This document shows, in pieces, positions 1-9,482 of a stretch of 64,000 nucleotides of DNA. The stretch spans positions 1-64,000 of the forward strand of contig JACDDS010000008.1 of the NCBI GenBank assembly GCA_013816805.1, in the 5' to 3' direction. The DNA is from Chitinophagales bacterium (GTDB lineage Bacteria > Bacteroidota > Bacteroidia > Chitinophagales > UBA10324). The position numbers and the translations under genes are program-made. The first letter of the stretch is position 1, and every line of letters starts with the position of its first letter. The notes beneath the pieces are model-generated. The model saw only the letters and a list, made by a program, of their open reading frames with translations, did not search any database and was not told the origin of the DNA.

Positions 1-275
1 GCAACCGGACTTCCTAAATAAGCATTAGGTTTTTCAGTTGAAATCCAGCTAGTGCCATTCCAAATTCCCATCATTCGAGATACCTTATCACCTGCATAGT
101 AAAAATCACCACCTACATACAACCATTTATTAACACTATCAAAAACCATGGATTTCACATCAGCACTTTGATAGGAATGTTCTGGTTGTACACCTTCACC
201 CAACGGCAGCCATGTTTGAGCATAGACGCTATTATGAAACGCTAATGCAATTAAGCAGTAAATAACATATTTCAT
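1..275 (-). CDS. Exported propeller-like protein, N-terminal part (runs off the window)
   Basis: An open minus-strand frame starts at an ATG at 275, two bases past the stop of the upstream gene, and leaves the window at base 1 without a stop. The first 20 residues are a signal peptide (MKYVIYCLIALAFHNSVYAQ). The mature part has motifs such as LYVGGDF and IWNGTSW, which recur in secreted Bacteroidota proteins built from short propeller-like repeats. About 91 residues are visible, so the full architecture and any T9SS sorting domain cannot be seen. The tight spacing suggests translation from the same mRNA as the large secreted protein upstream. Confidence 0.72.
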   Translation of the reverse strand, partial: MKYVIYCLIALAFHNSVYAQTWLPLGEGVQPEHSYQSADVKSMVFDSVNKWLYVGGDFYYAGDKVSRMMGIWNGTSWISTEKPNAYLGSPV

Positions 276-277
276 GA

Positions 278-1711
278 TTATTGAATGATAATAGGTTTTA
301 CAATAAAATCAGCATTAGCAAGACATTTTACAAAATAAATCCCCGGTTCAAGTTTTGATTTAAATTGTATATTTTCTACAACTTCTGATCCATTTAAGTA
401 GTATTCTTTTGACCACAAGATTCGCATGGAGCAATCTGACAAGGTAAATTCTACCTTTCCCTCAAACGTTTTTGTAGATTTTAGTTTTAAAGTAAAATTA
501 CCATCATTAGGATTTGGGAAAACTGAGCATATTATTCTGTTTTCCAAGCTATTATATTCAAGCGTATCGGAAGCCTCCCGGCAAATTCCCGAGTAACTTA
601 CTATATGATGGTTAGATTCAAATGAACAATCTCCAACACCGGAAAATGTTTTTTTATACCTACAAAAATATTCAGCACCAGAAAGAGGAATATCACTGTT
701 ATGATAGGTATAATTTTGATTTGTTTCTCCGCTGATTTCAACTCCATTCATAACCCATTGATAAGTATAACCACTAACAGCAGTGGCATTTAAGGTATAG
801 CTTCCAGATCCAGTACAAATTTGAAAAGCTCCGCAGTTCGTACAAAGATTAGGTTTGGATGTAACCGTAATAGTCTTTGTTGCACTTCCACAGCATCCAT
901 TTGAATTATCATGAACATTTATTGAATTCACAGTATAATTAAATGTGCCCTCAGTTTCTGGTTGTGCAATCACAGAACTACCAGTTAATGCTTGCAGCCC
1001 ACCATTCGCTGGTTCTTGCCATTGATAATATGAAGTATTCGTTCCAGAAGTAGAGGCAGTTAATTTAATACATTGACCAAGAAATATAGACCCACTTGTA
1101 GACGAAATGCTCGGAGTCGGATCGCTCCCGGTCCTATTTATTGTAATACTGGCATCATTTGTTACACCGGGACATTGTAAACTCCCGTCATCTGAAGCAA
1201 CAGTTCCATAAACTTTAAATGTACTATTACCATTTGCTAAATTACCTGTTGTAGAGTATTTAGGGTTAGTACCACTTTGTAGTAATGTTTCATTTCCTCC
1301 GTTTACTGATTTAAAGTCATAATTTCCATAATGTATAAATCCATCAGAGCCTTTTTGGTCTGCTCCTTCAGCCTGAATAGTTATTGCTTCATTACAAACG
1401 GATAATCTAGGTGGTGGAATGAAATCTATGCTTGGAATGATAGTGATATGTGCAAATGATTTAGCGGTTTTTTGGGATGACTGTTGATAAATATCTACTT
1501 CCAAAATAAATGAATCTGAAGGATAATTTGAATTTGATGGGGATAAGGTAAATGTATTCGTAGACGCACTTGAAGTTTGAGTACCTAAAGTAACAGCCGG
1601 ATATTCTGAAATATCTTTGTAAGTATATGTAATTGAACCCGGGTTTAAACCAAATGGCTCGCTAACCGACAAAACAATATCCTCGTTAGCACAAAAAGGG
1701 TGATTTACCAC
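278..1711 (-). CDS. C-terminal part of a T9SS cargo: Ig-like domains plus sorting domain, separated by a frame break
   Basis: This 477-residue frame has Ig/PKD-like cysteine-containing modules over residues 1-390 and a type A T9SS C-terminal sorting domain over about 395-477 (FPNPNDGNFTL near its start, GIYFVKC and KPIIIQ at the end). It has no signal peptide. Its only start is a GTG inside the end of the upstream 1863-residue frame, which has a signal peptide but no sorting domain. The two frames join cleanly if one base of the A5 run at 1693-1697 is removed: the protein then reads SPFCANEDIV across the joint. This is therefore most likely the tail of one protein of about 2,340 residues, split by a +1 frame break. 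A separate gene is the less likely reading. Confidence 0.8.
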   Translation of the reverse strand: MVNHPFCANEDIVLSVSEPFGLNPGSITYTYKDISEYPAVTLGTQTSSASTNTFTLSPSNSNYPSDSFILEVDIYQQSSQKTAKSFAHITIIPSIDFIPPPRLSVCNEAITIQAEGADQKGSDGFIHYGNYDFKSVNGGNETLLQSGTNPKYSTTGNLANGNSTFKVYGTVASDDGSLQCPGVTNDASITINRTGSDPTPSISSTSGSIFLGQCIKLTASTSGTNTSYYQWQEPANGGLQALTGSSVIAQPETEGTFNYTVNSINVHDNSNGCCGSATKTITVTSKPNLCTNCGAFQICTGSGSYTLNATAVSGYTYQWVMNGVEISGETNQNYTYHNSDIPLSGAEYFCRYKKTFSGVGDCSFESNHHIVSYSGICREASDTLEYNSLENRIICSVFPNPNDGNFTLKLKSTKTFEGKVEFTLSDCSMRILWSKEYYLNGSEVVENIQFKSKLEPGIYFVKCLANADFIVKPIIIQ

Positions 1712-4700
1712 TATGAGTATATTGAATGTTTACAGCTGAATTATTATCGCTTCGATCAACATACGCATCAGCTAACGTATAACAGCCGGTTGTTGAATTT
1801 ATTCCGGTTACAGTATAATTCATATAATTATAATACGAAACATCATTGTAGTTATGCTCTGATGATGAGTAGGATGTGTATTGATTAGGACGGGCATAGA
1901 CCTGTGACCCCGTAATAGTGCTGGTACCACCCGTTGATGATGTATATAAACCTAATCCAGGGCCCCACCAATAGTTAAGACCGGTCGTCTGGCTCGTTGC
2001 CTGAAGAGATACTCCAGTTCCTGCTGCAATGTCATATGTAGCTGGATCTGCAGAAACACTTGAAGTTACGTTTAAATCAGGTTTGACATTCGCAGTTACA
2101 CTACATTGCGCAGTGCTACCGTTGTCCCCCGTAACAGTTATGGTGTAAGAGCCGTTAAGAATTGGGATTAATGAAGTATTATTTCCTTCATAATTACTTA
2201 AATATATCAATGAAACGTCTCCTATAACAGGATGTGAATTAGGTATGCAATTGGGACAAGGGCTTACTAAATTCCAGGAATAGGTAGAAGCCCCTGTTGC
2301 TGAAATGTTAACTGCAGACCCAGCAAATGGGATTCCTTGTTGAAAGCCTCCTTGCATATCAATAGCCAGAGGAATCATACATCCTGGTTTTGTATCACAT
2401 TTGATGATGACGCTTGATTTTACTTGATAGATTCTAGTTATGGAATATTTGGGAATTGTAACCAAGGTTGAAAGAGAGTTGACCGTTATTGGATCAGGAT
2501 GCATTAGTGGTGGGTAATTAATGTGATCAATATCAGTACTTGTTCCTAACTTGGTTTTGCCATCTTGAGTGAAATATGCTACGTCCTTATTCCCAATAAT
2601 ATAGCAAAAAGGGTTTATATAGCTCTTTCCATTAAGCTCAGTTAAACTTATTTGTTCATAGCCATAGGCACCAGATGTCCAACCAAAATCTTTAGGAGAA
2701 ACTTCCTTAGGCTGATCACCTAAGTTTATTATAATTACTTGTTCAACATCATCTATTGAATTAGGTTTATAAAACTTCCATGAATAAAGAGCCGAATACG
2801 GAGTATTTAAAATTATATAACTATTGTCAAAATTAAGCTTTGTTGCATATGTATTTTCCCTCATAGCTTCGCCAATTAATTTTAAACAATCACCTGTGGC
2901 AGTTAACTCCCATGGTTTGGTTGTTAAGTTTGTAAAAACGTCACCAAATTTGCTAAAAGAAAACCCCTTATCATCTACGAAGAAAGCACCACTGTTTGCA
3001 TCCAAAGTACTGGTTTGTACATATACATGTTTTATAACATCAAAATCTAAATATTGAAGCGTTAATGCAGCCATGTATAGTCCATGCGCCCATGAGCCTG
3101 ATAAAGCCACCCTATCATCACTTAAATTAAATTCAGTAACCCAGGCTTCAATGCCTGCGGGAACAACTTTAAGAGATTTTGCTCTAAAATTATCGTTTAC
3201 CTGACTGAATGGCACTGAAAGAATGGTTGGTAAATTAGAAACCTGTGGGAAATATGTGTTTTGCCCACCTGGAGTAACTCCGGAAGATGGATAATTGTGA
3301 AAACTTAATGCATCCCCGGTCTGAAGATGTAAATTACTCCCCCCAGTATTTGGTAGTCCTAAAACCGCATTCCAAGTATTTTCCCTGCAAATACCTCCAT
3401 CAGTATTTATTGAAGCGCCATTGTTGTTGTCATCTTCAATACCAGGTGATGATGCCACTACGGAAACCTTCAAATTATTGAATTTAGATTCATTCGTTTT
3501 AAGAAAATGAAGATTGTCAAGATAAGTATTAGCAGTAGCTATATAACTTGTAGCATTGGGATAAGCACACCATGTTTTTTGATTACCTCCTTTGTAAAGT
3601 TCATTGCCCAATTCAACATACTTTAAATTCATATTCAGGTCACGTGCCATGTATAATTCCTTAACATCAAAATCATAGGTGGAGAATATCATGTTAAAAT
3701 GGAATAAAGCGTCGGCCTTATTAGCGTCCAGATTATATTTAATATCCGTTAATCTATCGCTAATAACTTGTGGTTTAGGTTTATATAAGTCTTCACCAAT
3801 ACAGCCAATATTTTGAGGAAGACTTACTGAAGCCTCACCTGTATTTTGATAAATGTCTGGTTCGCTATACCATCCTTTATCCCAATCCCAGTATCCGCTA
3901 CCGAAATGAAGTCGGAAAATCCGGCTGTTTAATTTAGTTATATTCGTGGCAAAGGACCAATCATTCCATCCGCCCGATCCATATCCAATTTCAGTTGAAG
4001 CATCATCCAAATGCACTGTCTTTGTATTTTCCGTATTATAACCAAGCCAGTCTTGCACTCCATCTGCATCTATGGATCTTCCTGTTCCGATAATGCTTAG
4101 AATAGATAAATAATCAGCAGGACGGATTGTAATTGCTGATATATCCAGATTTGATGCGCTTATAAGTGATGCATTTATAGAACCTTTAGATAGCAGTGAA
4201 GTGTTACCATTAAGAGTGTCACCTTTAATATTTCCTTTAACCAGATAATTTCCACCAGCATTGACAGTATGGTGAAAATTATATTTACCACTAATAATAA
4301 AAAAGACTCTTTCTGGATTATTCGTGAGGTTATTAATAAAAGCTCCCTTATTTAATACTAAAGAATCACGGATAAGAAAAATAAAATACGCATCGCTACT
4401 ACCGCTGAGGGTTAGGGTGTCATTTAAATATCCCATGCTATCTATTTTGTACACGCCGGATGAATAAAGATGCTTATTAAGATTAACATGAATAGAAGTA
4501 GCAGAGAGTTTTTTAAATCGGGAAATAACTGAATCTAAATCAGTTAATGCCGAATCAACTCCTGATGTGTTGATATAAATTCCATTTGAAGCATATACTT
4601 TGTTTGAAACAGTAGTTTTAGCCCCCACTTTCCCACTTACATTTATTGAATCAGCTAGGGTAATGCTTTGGCTCGATAAAAGTCCATAGGATGAAGTTTT

Positions 4701-7277
4701 CTTCTTAGCTGGTGGCAGTATGGTTACAACAACGTTGTCTGAAGCTGCACACCCTACGGAATCTACTACTGTAACTGAAAAATTACAGGCGGCAGAATAA
4801 GAAGTTGCGGGATTAGACACCGTTTGATTGCTTAATATATCAGAATGATTCCAATTATAGATGTAGGGTGTTTTTCCTCCCATTGCTGTAGGCAGACCAC
4901 CAATATTTAACGAACCATACCCTAAGTATAAAGTTGTATCTCTTCCTGCATTAATTGAAAGCTTTGGATAAACTTTGATAACAAGTGTGTCTTTAGAAAC
5001 ACATCCATTCGCATTTGTTACCGTAACATCGTATGAAGTAGTTATTATTGGTGAAATAACTGGATTAGCTAACCATGCAATTGTATCCATCCCTGTTTTC
5101 CAAATAGTTTTAAATCCGTTACTAACATTTTCAGCAGTTGGTCCTCCACCAATTATAATGGAGGAACCCGCACCACAAATCAATTGGTCGCTACCAGCAT
5201 GTACTACTGGAGTCTGTTTAATAGTTACTACAGAAGTATCATATGCAAGCGTATGATCAAGGTCCGTTACGGTTAAAACATACAACTGTGTAACAGAAGG
5301 TTGGGCTATGGGATTGGGAGAGGAAATAGAACTTAATGAACTATCAGGAGACCATGAATAAGTCAGTGCCCCAATCCCCCCTGTACCTGATGGATTTCCT
5401 CCTAAATATTTTGTTCCCCCTTTGCAAAAGGATGTATCTGTCCCTGCATGCGCATATAAAGAAGGAGATTTTTTACTGATTATAAAATATCCGAATATAC
5501 TTACTGGATATACATTTTGAATATTACCAGAAGAAGTTGTTCCCGACGTGGTAACCGTACCGGTATTATGCCACTTCGCTCCATCCCACCGTCCGATCTT
5601 TAAAGTAGAAAGTGTATAAATATCACAGGTGGTTGCATCCCAATAAAGAGTAAGCTTCACATTGCTACTGCCAATCATTCGCTTCGTATTCCAATACTCA
5701 CAATCACTGACATAGGTAAGTGAGTCTTTGGCACTTCCTAATGTTTGTTGTGTATTAAAGTACTCAGCTCTAAAAGCATCGGTGGTCAATGACGGTGCAG
5801 TAATGGCAATTGGTTTATACGTTGCTCCCTTCCCCACCGGAAAGGTGAAAGCACTATTCCCGATCTTTATAACTGGTCCTTTAACAAAGCTCGTGTTTGA
5901 AACACTCGTAGCCGTTGCTCCACTCCGAAGGGTTAAAACATTGGTTGTATCGGTAATAATATACCCATTGACTAAATCTAAATTATTAGAAACTGATACC
6001 GCTTTCTGCAACGTCACCTGTCCCCCACTTTTATCCACCACCATCTTATACAACTGTGGTGATGCTGCACCGTAGATATTTTGATTATTTGTACCAGTGA
6101 ATTTGAAGGTCGTATTCCCTATCGAAGTTACTGATGTATTGTTCCATTTGATATCCTTCAATATTTTCAATATGCCACCGTTAATGATACAGTCAGCACT
6201 TTGGGAAGTGACGAAGGTATCTGCCACTTGCACGGTTCCAGAAATGGTATGCACTCCTCCTAAGCCAAACATTTCAAGGTCGTAGAACTTCATGGTACCT
6301 GATGAGCTATTCTTTAAGCTGTTATTGTAGTAACACATTACCCGTGAAATTCCTTCATTCACGGTTCCTGCTATATATTCCCACATAGTGCTTCCACCCA
6401 TACCTATTCTACCCATTAAGGTTACCGTTCCGCCGGTTTTATTGAATTGTATATTGGGAAGCTTTCCGGAAATCGTGCTCCCCTGGTTGTCATTTATGGT
6501 CTGAGTACCCGTACCGTTAACGATGATGGTAACCGTTCCTCCACCTACTGAAGCTGTATTAGAACTTAAGATATTACCCGGTACTTCAATGGTTGAGCTT
6601 GTGATGGTGTTTAAAAAGAGCTGGTTGCTGCCGGATAACGTCAGCTTATGATCCACCTCAAGTGTTATATTCTTAATCGTGAACTGTGTGGTCTGGGACG
6701 GAGCAGTAAACTCAGCATCATAGAAGATATAGCGGCTGGTATTAGCTGATGAATTGACAACCGTAGTGGTATTAGATGCTTTTTTGAAAACAATTTTACC
6801 ACTGTTGTGGGTGAAGCTTCCTGTCTTTAGCGTTACATCTCCTGCTAAGGTCATGGTGCCTGAAGTACTGGTGAAAGCAGTTCCGTCAATGGTAAATGAG
6901 CTATTGCAGTTGATGGTGGCACTGCCTCCACTAAAGATCCCTCCTTTGAAGCTTCCGATATCAAAGGAGAGTGTCTTGCCGGTATTCAAAGAAACGGTGC
7001 CGGTGTACAGTGAAGTCATGGTCACCTTGGCAACGGTCATGTTTGAATCCAAGGTCGCACTGGTTACCGAACAGTTATTGAAGATGATGGTATCAATTAA
7101 GGTCGGTGGCGTAGTTGCTATTCCACCACTGCAGCTTCCAACCTGATAGTTGCCTTTAACCTTCATACTGGTCGAGGTGCCTTGTGGCTTCCAGTAGAGG
7201 TTCCGTTGTGAGTAACTATTTGATGAAATGAAAAAGAGTAGAGAAAAAAGGAGTGAGGACAGTAATAATTTTTTCAT
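1686..7277 (-). CDS. Giant secreted multidomain protein: adhesin-like repeats, PKD-like, DUF3494 ice-binding-like and GH-A-like barrel domains
   Basis: The 1863-residue protein starts with a signal peptide (1-24). Residues 25-500 are Gly/Ser/Thr-rich beta-strand repeats like those of adhesins, ending in a block around 465-600 with an FTFPVGKG motif. Residues 605-855 hold PKD/Ig-like modules. Residues 864-1045 match the DUF3494 ice-binding-like family (SGVYKIDS, YFIFLIRDSL, VFFIISG, VKGNIKGDTLNGN). Residues 1085-1500 look like a clan GH-A TIM barrel, with a strand-4 type site VELGNE (candidate acid/base E1226) and a strand-7 type site WVTEFN (candidate nucleophile E1382). Two Ig-like segments follow. 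The frame stops without a sorting domain, which lies in the next frame beyond the A5 run at 1693-1697. Domain calls are by eye; sugar specificity cannot be inferred. Confidence 0.8.
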   Translation of the reverse strand: MKKLLLSSLLFSLLFFISSNSYSQRNLYWKPQGTSTSMKVKGNYQVGSCSGGIATTPPTLIDTIIFNNCSVTSATLDSNMTVAKVTMTSLYTGTVSLNTGKTLSFDIGSFKGGIFSGGSATINCNSSFTIDGTAFTSTSGTMTLAGDVTLKTGSFTHNSGKIVFKKASNTTTVVNSSANTSRYIFYDAEFTAPSQTTQFTIKNITLEVDHKLTLSGSNQLFLNTITSSTIEVPGNILSSNTASVGGGTVTIIVNGTGTQTINDNQGSTISGKLPNIQFNKTGGTVTLMGRIGMGGSTMWEYIAGTVNEGISRVMCYYNNSLKNSSSGTMKFYDLEMFGLGGVHTISGTVQVADTFVTSQSADCIINGGILKILKDIKWNNTSVTSIGNTTFKFTGTNNQNIYGAASPQLYKMVVDKSGGQVTLQKAVSVSNNLDLVNGYIITDTTNVLTLRSGATATSVSNTSFVKGPVIKIGNSAFTFPVGKGATYKPIAITAPSLTTDAFRAEYFNTQQTLGSAKDSLTYVSDCEYWNTKRMIGSSNVKLTLYWDATTCDIYTLSTLKIGRWDGAKWHNTGTVTTSGTTSSGNIQNVYPVSIFGYFIISKKSPSLYAHAGTDTSFCKGGTKYLGGNPSGTGGIGALTYSWSPDSSLSSISSPNPIAQPSVTQLYVLTVTDLDHTLAYDTSVVTIKQTPVVHAGSDQLICGAGSSIIIGGGPTAENVSNGFKTIWKTGMDTIAWLANPVISPIITTSYDVTVTNANGCVSKDTLVIKVYPKLSINAGRDTTLYLGYGSLNIGGLPTAMGGKTPYIYNWNHSDILSNQTVSNPATSYSAACNFSVTVVDSVGCAASDNVVVTILPPAKKKTSSYGLLSSQSITLADSINVSGKVGAKTTVSNKVYASNGIYINTSGVDSALTDLDSVISRFKKLSATSIHVNLNKHLYSSGVYKIDSMGYLNDTLTLSGSSDAYFIFLIRDSLVLNKGAFINNLTNNPERVFFIISGKYNFHHTVNAGGNYLVKGNIKGDTLNGNTSLLSKGSINASLISASNLDISAITIRPADYLSILSIIGTGRSIDADGVQDWLGYNTENTKTVHLDDASTEIGYGSGGWNDWSFATNITKLNSRIFRLHFGSGYWDWDKGWYSEPDIYQNTGEASVSLPQNIGCIGEDLYKPKPQVISDRLTDIKYNLDANKADALFHFNMIFSTYDFDVKELYMARDLNMNLKYVELGNELYKGGNQKTWCAYPNATSYIATANTYLDNLHFLKTNESKFNNLKVSVVASSPGIEDDNNNGASINTDGGICRENTWNAVLGLPNTGGSNLHLQTGDALSFHNYPSSGVTPGGQNTYFPQVSNLPTILSVPFSQVNDNFRAKSLKVVPAGIEAWVTEFNLSDDRVALSGSWAHGLYMAALTLQYLDFDVIKHVYVQTSTLDANSGAFFVDDKGFSFSKFGDVFTNLTTKPWELTATGDCLKLIGEAMRENTYATKLNFDNSYIILNTPYSALYSWKFYKPNSIDDVEQVIIINLGDQPKEVSPKDFGWTSGAYGYEQISLTELNGKSYINPFCYIIGNKDVAYFTQDGKTKLGTSTDIDHINYPPLMHPDPITVNSLSTLVTIPKYSITRIYQVKSSVIIKCDTKPGCMIPLAIDMQGGFQQGIPFAGSAVNISATGASTYSWNLVSPCPNCIPNSHPVIGDVSLIYLSNYEGNNTSLIPILNGSYTITVTGDNGSTAQCSVTANVKPDLNVTSSVSADPATYDIAAGTGVSLQATSQTTGLNYWWGPGLGLYTSSTGGTSTITGSQVYARPNQYTSYSSSEHNYNDVSYYNYMNYTVTGINSTTGCYTLADAYVDRSDNNSAVNIQYTHSGKSPFLC
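1693..1697. other. Homopolymer frame break splitting the giant T9SS cargo
   Basis: A run of five A on the plus strand (T5 in the coding sense) sits where the 1863-residue frame turns into its terminal SPFLC. Taking out one base continues the reading into the downstream frame (SPFCANEDIV). The upstream part has the signal peptide and the downstream part has the sorting domain, which supports a single ancestral gene. Sequencing error, true mutation and frameshifting cannot be told apart here. Confidence 0.75.
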
Positions 7278-7333
7278 GTAAGTGAATCAGGTTGAGAATA
7301 GTGAGAATACGGAAATTGATTAGGCGCAGTGAG

Positions 7334-7356
7334 GTGTGGACGTATCTATTCCACAC
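7334..7356. other. Inverted repeat between the small exported protein and the giant cargo gene
   Basis: Perfect 7-bp arms GTGTGGA and TCCACAC enclose a 9-base loop. No T-run follows on the minus strand, so it is not a standard intrinsic terminator. It could be an mRNA hairpin in the intercistronic gap or an operator for the gene starting at 7277. Confidence 0.4.
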
Positions 7357-7386
7357 TACATTAAAAGGTAATGCGATATTGTTTCC

Positions 7387-7731
7387 TTAGAAGTACGATG
7401 CTTTGTACTCCATCTCTTCGACGGTAGTTGCTTCAGTGGTTAGAAGAAGGTCGAGGTAATAGTCACCATGAGAAAAGGTTCCAAGTGGCAGCACAAGCAT
7501 GTTATCTGCTTCACTTAGGTTGGTTCCTAAAGTGAAGGTTTGATTCGATAGGTCACTGCTGTCGGGAGCTGAGCCGATGAGTATTTGTACCGATTGTACT
7601 GGAAGGCTGTCTGAGAGAAATACAGTGAGGTTACCAGAAGTCCAGTCAATGGAACTATCTAAGATTTTTGTTTGAGCCTTTGTAACAAGCATAGAAGAGA
7701 GAAGCACACAGAGTGTGGAGAAAAATTTCAT
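7387..7731 (-). CDS. Small exported protein of unknown function
   Basis: A 114-residue protein with a clear signal peptide (residues 1-19, ending VTKAQ). The mature part of about 95 residues is rich in Ser, Thr, Leu and Asp, has no cysteine, and its alternating hydrophobic pattern suggests one beta-sandwich unit. No sorting domain or catalytic motif is visible. It lies 109 bases upstream of the giant cargo gene in the same orientation, with a hairpin between them, so it may share its transcript. Function is unknown. Confidence 0.65.
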   Translation of the reverse strand: MKFFSTLCVLLSSMLVTKAQTKILDSSIDWTSGNLTVFLSDSLPVQSVQILIGSAPDSSDLSNQTFTLGTNLSEADNMLVLPLGTFSHGDYYLDLLLTTEATTVEEMEYKASYF

Positions 7732-7902
7732 AAGTTAAATAGGGATTAAGAAAAGGTAAGAATAATAAATACAAAATTACACCTAAAACATATATGATTC
7801 TTAAAGGTTAATCAGATATTATACAAATTCATCAACTTTTCTTAATATAAAGAATAACAAGCGTCGATAATATAACTTTTAATCTTTTGATTTTATATTT
7901 AG

Positions 7903-7957
7903 AATTCCTCTCCCTTGCCGGCGTCCTCGCCGACCATATTCGAGAAAGGGAAAATTC
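7903..7957. other. Nested inverted repeats in the gap 7732-7978, possible terminator of the M28 peptidase gene
   Basis: Three nested complementary pairs can be read in order: GAATT with AATTC on the outside, CCCTT with AAGGG, and GGCG with CGCC around a TCCT loop. The element begins about 20 bases past the peptidase stop, on the side where its transcript would end. The rest of the 246-base gap is AT-rich and shows no open frame worth calling. Confidence 0.35.
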
Positions 7958-7978
7958 TTTTCGTTCAACAGATAGCTT

Positions 7979-9349
7979 TCATAACCCATATTTATCCACT
8001 AAATAAATCAGTGCGGCCATTGCAGCAGCACCTAATTCCAGCTCACGCCTGTTTACCTTATCAAAAGTATCGCTGGCAGCATGATGGTAATCAAAATATC
8101 TGTTTGGCGAAGGTGATAATCCACTGAGCACCGCTCCTGTATTTTTTAGATATCCTACATCAGCCCCATCGCCGCCGTGCTCGAAATCATAAATGCTATA
8201 GGGTGTGAAAAGAGGTTTCCATGATTGAATCTTTTCTCTAACTTCTTTTGGAGCATCAAATCCAAATCCAATAGGAGAAAAGCCGCCGGCGTCTGATTCA
8301 ATAGCGAAAAGGTGCTTCTCATTCTTAAGCTTTGCCTGTGCTGCATACTGTTTAGCTCCCCTTGTTCCATTTTCTTCATTCATAAACATTACTGCACGAA
8401 TGGTATGGGATGGATGCATGTTTAATTGCTTAAAAATCCTCAGCACTTCAATACTTTGCACAGCTCCTGCTCCATCATCATGCGCACCATTTCCGGTTTC
8501 CCATGCATCAATATGGCCACCAACTGTAATATATTCATCCCGATGATCGGCACCGCGTAATTCCGCTATTACATTATAGGAAAGCACATCCGGAAGCATC
8601 TCACAGGTTTGTCTGAAATAAAATTTTGTGCCGGGATCTTGTTTCAGTTGTGAACTGAGCTCATCAGCTGCCATAGTGCTGAGCGCACAGGCTGGAATTT
8701 TCCTGGTAGAATCACGGTAGCCCAAAGAACCGGTATGTGGAAAATCATCGTGCGCAGTAGATACAGAGCGAATCACAACTGCAACGGCTCCAAAGCTGGC
8801 TGCAGAATCAGGGCCTGAAAAGCGATATTGAACGGCATCACCGTATGCATCGAAGGTGCTGATTTTAGTTTGATCCATCGGATGGTTAAAAAAGACAATC
8901 TTCCCCTGTATATTTTTTCGCCCTAAAGAATCCAGCTCTCTCCAATTTCTTACTTCAATAAGTGAGGCTGTAATTCCCTGGACACCTGTTCCAGTTGAAT
9001 TGCCAAGAGCGCAAATGGTCAACGGCTTTTTTTCAGATTTGGAACTTATGTAATAGGCAATTTCTTTTTCACCCCTTACCCAGTGAGGAACCATGCAGGG
9101 CTGCAGCCAGACAGAGTCTACACCAAGATCGAGCATAAGCTTTTTTGTGTATTCTACAGCACCTGCAGCACCGGGTGACCCAGCCAGTCGTTTCCCATAA
9201 TCACGGCAGAGCACTTCAAGATTGCTATACGCTTCACCCTTTAGGAGTGCCTGATTAAAAATTTTACGAAGCGTAACTGAATCTGAATTCTGGGAGAATA
9301 ATGGTAAAGCAATAAATAAATAAGAAATAGAAAGAATTACTGATTTCAT
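7979..9349 (-). CDS. Exported M28-family zinc peptidase (carboxypeptidase Q-like)
   Basis: Signal peptide at residues 1-19 (ending PLFSQ), then an M28 aminopeptidase/carboxypeptidase fold with an inserted PA-like segment over about 120-250. Di-zinc ligands can be read in the family order: H279 in GGHIDAW, the bridging D291 in GAHDDGAG, the catalytic and ligand pair E325/E326 in MNEENG, D353 in ESDAGG and H422 or H423 in YHHAASDT. At 456 residues it matches plasma glutamate carboxypeptidase-like proteins of Bacteroidota. No sorting domain is present, so it probably acts in the periplasm, releasing amino acids or dipeptides from peptides. It is transcribed alone or ahead of the small exported protein; the gap contains a possible terminator. 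Confidence 0.9.
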   Translation of the reverse strand: MKSVILSISYLFIALPLFSQNSDSVTLRKIFNQALLKGEAYSNLEVLCRDYGKRLAGSPGAAGAVEYTKKLMLDLGVDSVWLQPCMVPHWVRGEKEIAYYISSKSEKKPLTICALGNSTGTGVQGITASLIEVRNWRELDSLGRKNIQGKIVFFNHPMDQTKISTFDAYGDAVQYRFSGPDSAASFGAVAVVIRSVSTAHDDFPHTGSLGYRDSTRKIPACALSTMAADELSSQLKQDPGTKFYFRQTCEMLPDVLSYNVIAELRGADHRDEYITVGGHIDAWETGNGAHDDGAGAVQSIEVLRIFKQLNMHPSHTIRAVMFMNEENGTRGAKQYAAQAKLKNEKHLFAIESDAGGFSPIGFGFDAPKEVREKIQSWKPLFTPYSIYDFEHGGDGADVGYLKNTGAVLSGLSPSPNRYFDYHHAASDTFDKVNRRELELGAAAMAALIYLVDKYGL

Positions 9350-9482
9350 GTAAAAGATTTAAGATCTGAAAAATAAATGCCAGTGAGTGGAATGAATTAT
9401 ATTATTAAATTATTCTGCAATGGGTAGATATAAATATCAGAAAGATAGTTGTATTCGCAGCACATGTCAGATAAGTGCGCTT

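Noticed and set aside
1693-1697. Programmed ribosomal frameshifting in the giant cargo gene
   Set aside because: The site CCCTTTTTG would need a +1 shift. No known slippery heptamer, stimulator or conserved stop arrangement was seen.
5728-7146. Several plus-strand frames of 60-130 residues
   Set aside because: They are antisense to the Ser/Thr/Val-rich repeats of the giant cargo. The regular composition yields long false frames.
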